Shown: positions 17,539 through 25,654, numbered from the stretch's first letter. The stretch: DNA of 64,000 nucleotides from an uncultured Alphaproteobacteria bacterium (GCA_929200315.1 CAKMZB010000002.1:153852-217851), one strand, 5' to 3'. Notes: generated from the letters alone by a model not told the origin. A program made the numbers and translations.

Positions 17539-18503
17539 GCATTTCGATCACCGCGGAAGAGACAGTCTTTCCCCTCGCGGAAATCTTCACCATCTCCCGT
17601 GGCTCCCGCACAGAAGCACGGGTCGTTACGGCAACTATTTCTGACGGCAGGCACACGGGCAGAGGGGAATGTGTGCCCTATGCGCGTTATGGTGAGACGG
17701 TGGAGAGCGTCATCGCGCAGATTGAGGGCTGCGGGGCGGCTGACCGCATCACGCTGCAGGACATGCTCCCCGCGGGTGCGGCTCGAAATGCAGTTGATTG
17801 CGCGTTTTGGGATCTGGAAGCCAAGCGTGCAGGAAAGCGGGTCTGGGAACTGGCCAAGCTGCTACGCCCCGCTCCAGCGATCACCGCCTATACGCTCTCG
17901 CTGGAAACGCCCGAGCAAATGCGCAAGCAGGCCGCTAAACATGCCCACCGCCCGCTCCTAAAAATTAAGCTCGGTGGCGAAGGGGACATGGCGCGGCTCG
18001 AAGCAGTCCGTGAGGGCGCGCCGAATACAGCGATTATCATCGACGCAAACGAAGGTTGGTCGGCGGAGGAATATGCCGACCTTGCCCCTGCGCTCTTGCG
18101 ACTGGGCGTGAAGATGGTGGAGCAGCCGCTTCCGGCAGGCGCCGATGACATGCTGGCAGAGATTGAGCGCCCTCTGCCTGTTTGCGCCGACGAGGCGGCC
18201 CATGACCGCGTCTCGCTGCCAGCACTTTCCGGCAAATATGACATGGTCAACATCAAGCTCGACAAGACCGGAGGCCTAACCGAGGCTATCGCGCTGGAGC
18301 GGGAGGCGCGGACTGCGGGCTATGCGATCATGGTGGGCTGCATGGTCGGTTCGTCCCTTGCCATGGCACCAGCAACGCTTTTGACGGGTGGGGCGGCCTT
18401 TACGGACTTGGACGGCCCGCTCCTCTTGGCTAAGGATCGCAAACATCCGCTTACTTTCGACCAGGCTGGCGTTCATCCGCCTGCCGCCGAACTTTGGGGC
18501 TAA
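17535..18503 (+). CDS. dgcA: N-acetyl-D-glutamate racemase DgcA (enolase superfamily)
   Basis: A 322-residue member of the muconate-lactonising/dipeptide epimerase branch of the enolase superfamily. The acid-base residues are present: the KxK motif in LLKIKLGG, metal ligands in IIIDANEGW, MVEQPL and CADEAAHD, and the opposite lysine in NIKLDKTGG. Beside dgcN it should epimerise N-acetyl-D-glutamate to N-acetyl-L-glutamate; as an isolated sequence it would be called an L-Ala-D/L-Glu epimerase. The start is GTG 17535, overlapping the dgcN stop as GTGA. The frame is open 28 codons further upstream inside dgcN, which is less likely. The D-amino acid aminotransferase follows five bases later. Confidence 0.82.
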   Translation: MSISITAEETVFPLAEIFTISRGSRTEARVVTATISDGRHTGRGECVPYARYGETVESVIAQIEGCGAADRITLQDMLPAGAARNAVDCAFWDLEAKRAGKRVWELAKLLRPAPAITAYTLSLETPEQMRKQAAKHAHRPLLKIKLGGEGDMARLEAVREGAPNTAIIIDANEGWSAEEYADLAPALLRLGVKMVEQPLPAGADDMLAEIERPLPVCADEAAHDRVSLPALSGKYDMVNIKLDKTGGLTEAIALEREARTAGYAIMVGCMVGSSLAMAPATLLTGGAAFTDLDGPLLLAKDRKHPLTFDQAGVHPPAAELWG

Positions 18504-18508
18504 GAGCC

Positions 18509-19363
18509 ATGCGCATTGTCTATCTGAACGGCGAGTATTTGCCGGAAAACGAAGCTAGGATTTCCATCTTCGACCGCGGCTTCCTCTTCGCCGACGGGGT
18601 TTATGAGGTCACCACCGTGGTGGACGGCAAGCTGATCGCCTTTGAAGGCCACTTCCAGCGCCTTAACCGCTCGCTGGCTGAATTGCAGATTGAAGCAGAG
18701 ATCGACCGCGACGAACTGCTGGAGATCCATCGCGAACTGATCACCCGCAACGACCTGGATCAGGGCATGATCTATTTGCAGATCACGCGTGGCAATCCAG
18801 GCGACCGGGACTTCGCCTTCCCCACCGAGCCAACTGAACCGACCATGGTGCTCTTCACGCAGGAAAAAACAGTCATCGGCACGGCGATTGAGGATAAGGG
18901 CCTCTCTGTCATTTCCATTGAGGATCTGCGCTGGGGTCGTCGCGACATTAAGACAATACAACTTCTCTACCCGAGCCTTGCCAAGATGGAGGCAAAGGCA
19001 AGGGGCGCTGATGACGCCTGGATGGTGCAGGATGGTGAGGTGACGGAGGGCACGGCCAACAATGCCTATATCGTCAAGGACGGCACGATCATCACCCGAA
19101 ACCTCACCAATGAGATTCTTCATGGCATCACGCGCAAATCCGTGCTCGCCTGCGCTAAAGCATTGCAGATGAAAGTGGAGGAACGGCCTTTCACGATTGA
19201 GGAGGTGAAGGCTGCCGACGAAGCCTTCGCAACCAGCGCGTCCGGCTTCGTCAATCCGGTCGTCGAGATTGACGGTGAGAGGATCGGCAGTGGCAAACCC
19301 GGCCAGGTCGCCGCGCGTTTGCGTGATGAATATGTGCGCGTCAACATGAAAGAAGCGCTGTGA
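18509..19363 (+). CDS. D-amino acid aminotransferase
   Basis: A 284-residue fold-type IV PLP enzyme that moves the amino group between D-amino acids and 2-oxo acids (for example D-alanine plus 2-oxoglutarate to pyruvate plus D-glutamate). The PLP lysine is K148 in RRDIKTIQLLY, followed by AKMEAKARGADDAWM. The phosphate-binding part is EGTANNAYIVKDG. The N-terminal FDRGFLFADGVYEV is typical of D-alanine transaminases. ATG 18509 lies five bases after the dgcA stop; the alternative start at 18494 would overlap dgcA. Branched-chain aminotransferase or 4-amino-4-deoxychorismate lyase are less likely given the sequence and context. Confidence 0.88.
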   Translation: MRIVYLNGEYLPENEARISIFDRGFLFADGVYEVTTVVDGKLIAFEGHFQRLNRSLAELQIEAEIDRDELLEIHRELITRNDLDQGMIYLQITRGNPGDRDFAFPTEPTEPTMVLFTQEKTVIGTAIEDKGLSVISIEDLRWGRRDIKTIQLLYPSLAKMEAKARGADDAWMVQDGEVTEGTANNAYIVKDGTIITRNLTNEILHGITRKSVLACAKALQMKVEERPFTIEEVKAADEAFATSASGFVNPVVEIDGERIGSGKPGQVAARLRDEYVRVNMKEAL

Positions 19364-19842
19364 GCGATCCGTTCTTTCATGTTCCATGTGACGGGAAAGG
19401 GCGCCTGTCTCTCGGCCCCCGACCGGAAACAGGCGCTATTGATGCCTGGGCCGCGCAGGCGCAAAGCGAAGGTGTTGGCTTTGTCGTTTCCATGCTTTCA
19501 GACGATGAGACCGCCAAGTTTGGCCTCACCGACGAAGGCGAGCGTCTTGCCCGGCGCGGCGTCTTTTTTACCCGTTACGGGGTGATCGATTATGGCACGC
19601 CGGACATGCCGCGCTTTCGCGGACTGGTTGAGGCCATGCGTGCAGAAATAGCGGCAGGCACTCATGTTCATATCCACTGCGCCGGTGGCACCGGCCGGGC
19701 GGGAACCGTGGCAAGCTGCATTCTCCTCGGCGATGGCGTGAATCCCGCAGAGGCCGTTGGGAAAGTGAGTGAGGCCCGTGGCGCGCAGGTGCCGGAAACG
19801 AGCAAGCAGCTTGATTTCGTGACGAGCTTTCTGGGCGTTTAG
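19360..19842 (+). CDS. Small dual-specificity/tyrosine phosphatase-like protein
   Basis: A 160-residue protein of the cysteine phosphatase superfamily. The signature HCAGGTGRAGT gives the CX5R loop with C107 and R113. A likely general acid is an aspartate upstream in the VIDYGTPD region (about 77-82). There is no signal peptide or membrane segment. The start is GTG 19360, overlapping the aminotransferase stop in a GTGA junction, so the gene is translationally coupled to D-amino acid metabolism. Proteins of this size act on phosphotyrosine, phosphoinositides or small phosphorylated metabolites. The substrate here is unknown and a regulatory role is only inferred. Confidence 0.78.
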   Translation: MSDPFFHVPCDGKGRLSLGPRPETGAIDAWAAQAQSEGVGFVVSMLSDDETAKFGLTDEGERLARRGVFFTRYGVIDYGTPDMPRFRGLVEAMRAEIAAGTHVHIHCAGGTGRAGTVASCILLGDGVNPAEAVGKVSEARGAQVPETSKQLDFVTSFLGV

Positions 19843-19947
19843 CCAATTGGCTTTGCGACATTTCCCTCGTAACCGTTGCCAGAAAAATTAGACGGCCGAA
19901 GCTATCGGAGTATGCTTGGGATCCAAACCAATCGGATCTCGGCAGTC

Positions 19948-20943
19948 ATGGCTAGAAATTTGTTCCGCTCAACAGCGCGCTGGGTTTTTCGAATCCTCGG
20001 CACGGCTGTTTTGCTGATTGTTGTCGTTACCGCTGTTCAGTCTTTCAGGCTGCTCGACTTTGGCGCAAAACCTGATTTCATCGTCGATCAAGCCGCATTG
20101 GCCCAAGACGTTCAGTTCATTGAGGCGAACGGGTTGCGGTTTGGATATCTGGAATCCGGCGAAGGGCCCCTGGTGTTACTGCTTCATGGCTATCCGGAGA
20201 CGGCGCGTTCATGGCACGAGGTGCAAGCAGACCTTGCTGACAGCGGTTTTCGCACGGTCGCCGTCTTCATGCGCGGTTACGCTCCAACTTCTGCAGCATC
20301 AGACTATTCCGTACGCAGTCTCGGCCAAGATGTTGTATCCCTGATCGAGGCCTTTGGTGAGAACGAGGCGATTGTCGTCGGTCATGATTGGGGGGCAAGC
20401 GCTGCTTATGAGGCCGCTTTCACAGCACCGGAAAAAGTGTCTCATCTGGTTGCGCTTTCAATTCCACATCCAAAAGGCACCCAACCCAGTCTTGGTCTAT
20501 TCCTCGTCGCGCCCCATTTTCTTTATTACCAGCTACCAACGGCGGAACGGCTGGTCTGGAGCAACGATTTCGACCACATCCGTACGATCTTCAAGACGTG
20601 GTCTCCAGGCTTCGATATGCCCGAAGGTGAGTTCAACAATATCCGCAACACTTTGCAGACACCCGACGGGATAGCCGGACCCATGGCCTATTACCACGCA
20701 GTTGCGGCCAACGGCGCTGGTAACGCGGATATTCAGCCTACGTCCGAGATTACCGTTCCAACGCTGGTCATCGCGGGGGATAGTGACGGCACTGTCAATC
20801 TGGATGGGTTCAGCAATGCTGAGCCTGCATTTACCGGACCGTATTCCTTTGAGGTGCTGGATGGTGTGGGCCACTTCCCACAGGTGGAGCAGCCTAGAAA
20901 AGTCGCAGCGGCGATACGTGATTTTGTGCTCCGAAATCAGTAG
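19948..20943 (+). CDS. Membrane-anchored alpha/beta hydrolase, epoxide hydrolase-like
   Basis: A 331-residue alpha/beta hydrolase. The N-terminus has one strong membrane segment (about residues 15-32), so the catalytic domain should be held at the outer face of the inner membrane. The oxyanion-hole motif is HGYPE (80-84). The nucleophile elbow GHDWGA gives D147, characteristic of epoxide hydrolases and dehalogenases rather than Ser esterases. The acid and histidine lie in AGDSDGTVN and GVGHFPQVEQP. ATG 19948 is preferred; TTG 19876 and ATG 19912 in the same frame would only add a polar leader. It converges on the next hydrolase gene. The substrate is unknown. Confidence 0.75.
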   Translation: MARNLFRSTARWVFRILGTAVLLIVVVTAVQSFRLLDFGAKPDFIVDQAALAQDVQFIEANGLRFGYLESGEGPLVLLLHGYPETARSWHEVQADLADSGFRTVAVFMRGYAPTSAASDYSVRSLGQDVVSLIEAFGENEAIVVGHDWGASAAYEAAFTAPEKVSHLVALSIPHPKGTQPSLGLFLVAPHFLYYQLPTAERLVWSNDFDHIRTIFKTWSPGFDMPEGEFNNIRNTLQTPDGIAGPMAYYHAVAANGAGNADIQPTSEITVPTLVIAGDSDGTVNLDGFSNAEPAFTGPYSFEVLDGVGHFPQVEQPRKVAAAIRDFVLRNQ

Positions 20944-20958
20944 GTTGTGGGAGCTAAG

Positions 20959-20975
20959 GGGTTTTGGCAAAACCC
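20959..20975. terminator. Short inverted repeat between convergent hydrolase genes
   Basis: GGGTTTT (20959-20965) and AAAACCC (20969-20975) form a perfect seven-pair stem with a GGC loop in the 65-bp gap between the two convergent hydrolase genes. The T and A runs are inside the stem, so termination efficiency is uncertain, but the position suits a bidirectional terminator. Confidence 0.45.
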
Positions 20976-21008
20976 ACCGCGCCTTTTCACATTTGCGGTT
21001 CGCGCACG

Positions 21009-21824
21009 CTACAAAAAGTTCTCTAATGCGGCGAGTACACGTTCCGGCGCTTCGAGTTGCGGCAGATGGCCAACCTGCGCCAGTGTCTGGAATTCGCCCT
21101 GCCCGACCAACTTGTGAAGAGCTCTCCCGCGGTCAATCGGGATCCAGGGATCGTCTTCGCCCCACAAAATTTTGACCGGGCAGCGCAGTTTTCCAAACAT
21201 AGGTTCGATTTCGGCAGTGTAGCACTCGTCAGCTTGAGCAAACTGGCAGTAAAAGCTGCCGGAGCCCTCCACGCCAAGCCATGGTTCGACTAGCTTGGTG
21301 AAATCGGATGGGTCGATATCGTGCGCCAACGCACCGCGAATATAGGCTTTGACAATGGCTTGGTGGATGTGGGCGGGGAGGCCCTGAAACGCCTTCACAT
21401 GCCGCCCCACATGATCAAAGAAATCCGATCCCCATGGCCGCATGGCCACGACGTTCATCAGCACGTAGCGTTGGTAGTCTCGACCGTTGAGCAAATGCGC
21501 GCGCAAGGTAATGGCATCGCCAAAATCATGGGCGATGACGGAGGGCGTCTTCAGCTTCCAATGGTCCAGCATTTCGCAGAAAATTTCGCTTTGAACATCC
21601 AGCGACGTTCTTTGGTCGGCACATATCTGCGATTGGCCAAAGCCCGGCATGTCGTACCAGTGGACCCGGTAGCGCTCAGCCAGTTTCGGAATGATTCGGT
21701 GCCAGGAATAGGACGACCACGGCCAACCATGGGCAAGGACGAGGTCATCTCCTCGCCCGACCAAGCCTGACGCAACGCGACCTACCGAAGTTTCAACGTC
21801 CTGATCGAGGGTCCAGCCGGGCAT
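21009..21824 (-). CDS. Alpha/beta hydrolase, haloacetate dehalogenase/epoxide hydrolase-like
   Basis: A 271-residue cytoplasmic alpha/beta hydrolase without signal peptide. The oxyanion motif is HGWPWSSYSW (32-41). The nucleophile elbow AHDFGD places D100 as nucleophile. The acid and base are in WGEDDPWIP and VGHLPQLEAPE. The Asp nucleophile places it with haloalkane/haloacetate dehalogenases and soluble epoxide hydrolases. It is transcribed toward the preceding hydrolase gene. Its start at 21824 faces a 267-bp divergent spacer before the dioxygenase gene. The natural substrate cannot be read from the sequence. Confidence 0.75.
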   Translation of the reverse strand: MPGWTLDQDVETSVGRVASGLVGRGDDLVLAHGWPWSSYSWHRIIPKLAERYRVHWYDMPGFGQSQICADQRTSLDVQSEIFCEMLDHWKLKTPSVIAHDFGDAITLRAHLLNGRDYQRYVLMNVVAMRPWGSDFFDHVGRHVKAFQGLPAHIHQAIVKAYIRGALAHDIDPSDFTKLVEPWLGVEGSGSFYCQFAQADECYTAEIEPMFGKLRCPVKILWGEDDPWIPIDRGRALHKLVGQGEFQTLAQVGHLPQLEAPERVLAALENFL

Positions 21825-22091
21825 ACAGCGCCTGCGATTTATGAAGTTCTCGTTACGAGCTTAGAGGCAGTCGGCGTCTTTTCAACATGCAGACGGCATC
21901 GTCTTGCGCATCCAAAGATGCAATGGTTAGCTCTTAATCTGGGTTCAACAATCGAGAGATCGATTTGACCGTTCTTGGAAGATGTCCGGGCCATCCCTAT
22001 GCCAAGGCCCATGTCTGGTGGCCGCCACCACTTGGCCGGGCTTTGCCCCGCTTCACCTGACATCTGACATTCTAAAAGAGCGGAACATTCC
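21825..22091. other. Divergent intergenic spacer, no gene recognised
   Basis: 267 bp between the minus-strand hydrolase and the plus-strand dioxygenase. It should hold both promoters. I see no clear operator, hairpin with a T-run or conserved small protein. A 103-codon minus-strand open frame runs across it into the dioxygenase gene, but its composition is not protein-like. Confidence 0.5.
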
Positions 22092-23210
22092 ATGAGCACC
22101 ACTCTCATCGCGGGGTCGGACGGCCTCGTTATTGCCTGGCCGGACGGCACGTCTGGTACTTTCCCCTATATCTGGCTGCGGGACACCGATCCCAGTGGTT
22201 TCCACCCCGATACCGGCGAGCGCGCCTTCGAACTAACGAGCGTGCCGCTCGACATCGCGCCGTGCCATGCGCAGATCGACGGTGATGACCTGTTCGTTAC
22301 CTGGCCGGAGGCGGATGGGCCGAGCCGCTTCGACCTTGCCTGGATCAAGGCCCACCGGCCCGGGCAGAAACGCGCCGACCCGGCCGCGGTCGAACCTGTC
22401 ATCTGGCGTAGCGAGCTTGGCGGCGACAGTGTGCCGCGTCACCGGGCAGATGTGGTGTTGTCGGGCGATCCGGGTCTGCAAACTTGGCTGGAAGACACCA
22501 AGCGTTACGGCCTCACAATCCTCACCGGCCTTGCCGACACGAGCGAGGCGGGCATGGAGGTCGCCCGAAAGGTCGGCCATCTGCGGGAGACGAATTTCGG
22601 CCTGACATTTGAAGTCATGTCGAAGCCGAATCCCAACAATTTAGCCTATACTGCAGACGCTCTGCCACTCCACACTGACCTCACGAACCAGGAGTTGCCG
22701 CCGGGTTACCAATTCCTCCACTGTCTGGCCAATGAAGCGAAAGGCGGCGGGTCGACCTTCTGCGATGGCGTCGCCGTGGCGGAAGATTTGCGGGAACGGG
22801 ACGTCGACGCTTTCAACATTCTAGCCAGCGTAACGGTGCCCTTTCGTTTCCACGACGAGGATACCGATATCCGTTTCCGTAAGACCGTGATCACGTTGGA
22901 TGATGACGGTAGCGTCTCGGAGATCTGTTTCAACGCCCACCTCGCCGACATCGTCGATCTGGAGCCTGAGGAGATGACGGCGTTCTACCGCGCCTACCGG
23001 CTCTTCATGGAAATGACGCGGGACGCCGCCTACGGTATCGCGCTGCGTCTCTGCGGTGGCGAGATGGTGGTCTTCGACAATCGCCGCGTCCTCCACGGTA
23101 GGCAGGCCTTCGACCCTTCCACCGGCTTCCGTCATCTCCATGGCTGTTATGTCGACCGCGGAGAATGGGACAGTCGGCTGCGGGTGTTGGCGCGGGATAC
23201 GGGTGGTTAG
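22092..23210 (+). CDS. Gamma-butyrobetaine dioxygenase-like TauD/TfdA family protein
   Basis: A 372-residue Fe(II)/2-oxoglutarate dioxygenase with an N-terminal DUF971-type domain (1-110), the architecture of gamma-butyrobetaine or trimethyllysine hydroxylases, which act in carnitine metabolism. The iron ligands are H194 and D196 (PLHTD) and H335 (RRVLHGRQ). The N-terminal domain of this group usually binds zinc through a cysteine cluster after WLRDN. Here that stretch reads WLRDTDPSGFHPDTGER without cysteine, so the zinc site appears lost. The stop interlocks with the stop of the convergent Lrp gene (four-base overlap). No carnitine transporter is nearby, so the substrate stays open. Confidence 0.8.
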   Translation: MSTTLIAGSDGLVIAWPDGTSGTFPYIWLRDTDPSGFHPDTGERAFELTSVPLDIAPCHAQIDGDDLFVTWPEADGPSRFDLAWIKAHRPGQKRADPAAVEPVIWRSELGGDSVPRHRADVVLSGDPGLQTWLEDTKRYGLTILTGLADTSEAGMEVARKVGHLRETNFGLTFEVMSKPNPNNLAYTADALPLHTDLTNQELPPGYQFLHCLANEAKGGGSTFCDGVAVAEDLRERDVDAFNILASVTVPFRFHDEDTDIRFRKTVITLDDDGSVSEICFNAHLADIVDLEPEEMTAFYRAYRLFMEMTRDAAYGIALRLCGGEMVVFDNRRVLHGRQAFDPSTGFRHLHGCYVDRGEWDSRLRVLARDTGG

Positions 23211-23671
23211 ATCGGCAGCTCCGTCGTGTCCTTCAGGCTTTCCATCACGAAGGACGCCGTGACATCAGAGATCGGCACCTTGGCGATGATGCGCTGGTAA
23301 AAGGCGTCGTAGTCGCCAACGCTCGCAACGCGCACGCGCAGAATATAGTCGAGGTCGCCTGCTAGGCGCTGGGCGCCCATGATTTCTGGCATATCCCGCA
23401 CTGCGCGGCTGAAGGCGTCGAGCCATTCAGCATCGTGCCGGTTGGTGCGGATCAGCACATAGATCGCCATGTCGAGACCGAGCTTTTCCGCATCCAGCAG
23501 TGCAACGCGAGAGCCGATAACTCCACCATCCTCCATATTACGAATACGCCGCCAGCACGCATTGCGCGACAGATGCACCCGCTCGGCGATGGAATCCATG
23601 GAGAGCGATGCGTCCCGCTGGAGCAGGCGCAGAATGGCGTGGTCAAATTTGTCTAACTGAAGCGCTTTCAT
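23207..23671 (-). CDS. Lrp/AsnC family transcriptional regulator
   Basis: A 154-residue regulator. The N-terminal winged helix-turn-helix (about 5-55) contains LDKFDHAILRLLQRDASLS and the recognition helix near LSRNACWRRIRNM. The C-terminal RAM domain (about 70-150) binds amino acids or other small ligands and drives oligomerisation. It converges on the dioxygenase gene with interlocked stops and is divergent from the small DUF6356 gene. A ten-base direct repeat in the promoter region overlaps its start codon, which would suit autoregulation. Its ligand is unknown. Confidence 0.9.
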   Translation of the reverse strand: MKALQLDKFDHAILRLLQRDASLSMDSIAERVHLSRNACWRRIRNMEDGGVIGSRVALLDAEKLGLDMAIYVLIRTNRHDAEWLDAFSRAVRDMPEIMGAQRLAGDLDYILRVRVASVGDYDAFYQRIIAKVPISDVTASFVMESLKDTTELPI

Positions 23672-23717
23672 TGGGATACCGTCCCGGATATCGACGATCT
23701 GTAAGGATCATTGGGAT
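23668..23717. promoter_or_regulatory. Direct repeat and inverted repeat in Lrp promoter region
   Basis: TCATTGGGAT occurs at 23668-23677, overlapping the Lrp start codon, and again at 23708-23717, 40 bp away or about four helical turns. The second copy lies inside an inverted repeat AAGGAT (23703-23708) / ATCCTT (23721-23726). Lrp-type proteins bind phased sites in their own promoters, so this is a candidate operator. That role is inferred. Confidence 0.4.
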
Positions 23718-23776
23718 GACATCCTTCCATATTCGCACCATTCTGACTAGGCAATTGTCAATTGGGAGAGAGTGAT

Positions 23777-24010
23777 ATGGAACAGGTTCAACAGCGCGGT
23801 AGATCAGGTTTCCTGCGCGGCTTCATCGAGCACCCGGCCAGCGTCAACGAGACTTATTTCCAACACATGCGATTTGCAGCAGGTTTCGCCACAGCACTCT
23901 TTGGCGCAGCGCTGGCAGCTCTCATCCACGCGATCATCCCGCCGCTGTTTGAAACAACGGCCAGCCGCCTGATCCGCAAGCTCCATGCCCGGATGGAAGC
24001 TCGGCATTAG
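23777..24010 (+). CDS. DUF6356 family small membrane protein
   Basis: A 77-residue protein recognised as DUF6356 by the segment FIEHPASVNETYFQHMRFA followed by a single hydrophobic helix (about residues 35-57). The N-terminus is polar and the C-terminus basic (LIRKLHARMEARH), suggesting a one-helix inner-membrane protein. ATG 23777 has GGGAGAGAG upstream; a TTG at 23762 in the same frame lies within that ribosome binding site. It stands alone, divergent from the Lrp gene and convergent with the ABC ATPase. Function is unknown. Confidence 0.75.
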   Translation: MEQVQQRGRSGFLRGFIEHPASVNETYFQHMRFAAGFATALFGAALAALIHAIIPPLFETTASRLIRKLHARMEARH

Positions 24011-24019
24011 GGGTTTTAG

Positions 24020-25546
24020 CTAAGCCGCCTTCTCTTCCTCCACTCCGGCCATTAATAGGCCCAGTTCGCCTTCGGTAGCGTCGGGTGGACGTTCGCCGAC
24101 GATGCGGCCGTCGAACATCACTAACACCCGGTCTGAGAGCGCACGGATTTCGTCGAGTTCCACCGAAACCAGCAGCACGGCTTTGCCGGCGTCGCGCATT
24201 TCAATGATGCGTTTGTGGATGAATTCAATCGCACCCACATCCACGCCACGGGTTGGTTGGCCGATCAGGAGAACGGACGGGTCGCGCTCCATTTCCCGCG
24301 CCAGCACGATCTTCTGCTGGTTGCCGCCTGAGAAATTGGCGGTTTTCAGCTTCGGATTGGGTGGGCGAATATCGTAGCGCTCGATTTTTTCTTCTGCCTC
24401 CTGGCGCATGGCGCTGGTATTGAGGAAGGGCCCCGCCGCAAAACGGTCGTCAAAATGATAGCCGAGAATGGCGTTTTCCTGCTCTTCGAAGGGCAGGACG
24501 AGGCCTTCGTGGTGGCGGTCCTCCGGCACATGGGCAAGTCTGCGTCCACGCAGTTCGGCCGGGTCGAGACCGGCGATGCTCTGCCCCTCCAGCAGGATCG
24601 TACCACCTGCGGGCTGACGCATACCGGCAATGGCCTGGAGCAACTCGCTCTGCCCGTTGCCCGCAACCCCGGCAATGCCGACGATCTCTCCCGCGCGCAC
24701 CTCAAAGGAAACGTTCTTGACCATATCGACGCCCCTGCTGTCGCGCACGGTGAGGTCTGAGACGGCGAGCTTGACCTCACCCGGATCCGCCTCGCCTTTG
24801 TCGACCTGGAGCAGCACCCTGCGACCGACCATGAGTTCGGCCAATTCTTCCGGGGAGGTTTTGGCTGTCTCGCGCGTCGCCACCATTTCCCCACGTCGCA
24901 TGACGGAGACGGCATCCGTGATCGCCATGATCTCCCGCAATTTGTGGGTGATGAGGAGGATGGTTTTCCCCTGCGCCTTAAGCTGTTCTAAAATGCGGAA
25001 CAGGTGGTCAGCCTCCGCCGGGGTCAACACACCTGTCGGCTCATCGAGAATGAGAATATCTGCCCCGCGGTAGAGGGCTTTCAAAATTTCGACGCGCTGT
25101 TGAAGGCCAACTGGGATTTCGCCGACGATTGCGTCGGGGTCGACGGCGAGGCCGTATTCTTTTTCAAGACGCAGCAATTCCACTCGAGCCTTGTTCAAAC
25201 TTGGGCCGAGGAGGCCTGAATCCTCCGCGCCAAGGACGATGTTTTCCAGCACCGTGAAATTGTCCACCAGCATGAAGTGCTGATGCACCATGCCAATGCC
25301 GAGTTTGATGGCGACCTGGCTGTCGGGGATATCGGCCACTTCGCCCCCCACCAGAATGACCCCGTGGTCGGCCTGGTAGAAGCCGTAAAGAATGGACATG
25401 AGGGTGGATTTGCCCGCACCGTTCTCCCCCACAATGCCGTGGATCGTGCCACGCTCGATGGTCAGATCGATATCTTTGTTGGCTTGGACGGAGCCGAAGG
25501 ATTTGGAAATCTTCTTCAGCTGGATGGCGGGTGCTGTCTTGCTCAT
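24020..25546 (-). CDS. Nucleoside/simple-sugar-type ABC transporter ATP-binding protein (solitary)
   Basis: A 508-residue double ATPase of the YufO/NupO/RbsA type. Domain 1 has Walker A GENGAGKS (about 38-45) and MVHQHFMLVDNFTVLENIVLG, a sequence typical of BmpA-linked nucleoside importers. Its signature region reads IPVGLQQRVEILKAL and Walker B is ILILDEPTGVLTP. In domain 2 the P-loop is altered to GVAGNGQS and the signature is FSGGNQQKIVLARE, as normal for this class. ATG 25546 is preferred over an upstream in-frame start. The gene is alone: convergent with DUF6356 on one side and divergent from Fe-ADH on the other. Its two permeases and lipoprotein must be encoded elsewhere. Confidence 0.88.
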   Translation of the reverse strand: MSKTAPAIQLKKISKSFGSVQANKDIDLTIERGTIHGIVGENGAGKSTLMSILYGFYQADHGVILVGGEVADIPDSQVAIKLGIGMVHQHFMLVDNFTVLENIVLGAEDSGLLGPSLNKARVELLRLEKEYGLAVDPDAIVGEIPVGLQQRVEILKALYRGADILILDEPTGVLTPAEADHLFRILEQLKAQGKTILLITHKLREIMAITDAVSVMRRGEMVATRETAKTSPEELAELMVGRRVLLQVDKGEADPGEVKLAVSDLTVRDSRGVDMVKNVSFEVRAGEIVGIAGVAGNGQSELLQAIAGMRQPAGGTILLEGQSIAGLDPAELRGRRLAHVPEDRHHEGLVLPFEEQENAILGYHFDDRFAAGPFLNTSAMRQEAEEKIERYDIRPPNPKLKTANFSGGNQQKIVLAREMERDPSVLLIGQPTRGVDVGAIEFIHKRIIEMRDAGKAVLLVSVELDEIRALSDRVLVMFDGRIVGERPPDATEGELGLLMAGVEEEKAA

Positions 25547-25654
25547 GAGGCAGAACCCTAATGCGCCGTTCGACAAGCGCAAGCGGGTATGGTCACGGCA
25601 TTTCTGTTGGTATTGGCCCTGTTGACAATCATCGCGTCGCGCTAAGGGTGGGGG

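Noticed and set aside
18500-19387. 295-codon minus-strand open frame opposite the D-amino acid aminotransferase
   Set aside because: It is a complement of a well-conserved plus-strand enzyme with PLP motifs, its own sequence resembles no family, and it has no ribosome binding site.
21839-22150. 103-codon minus-strand open frame in the spacer before the dioxygenase gene
   Set aside because: It overlaps the start of a conserved gene, has no recognisable domain and has atypical composition.
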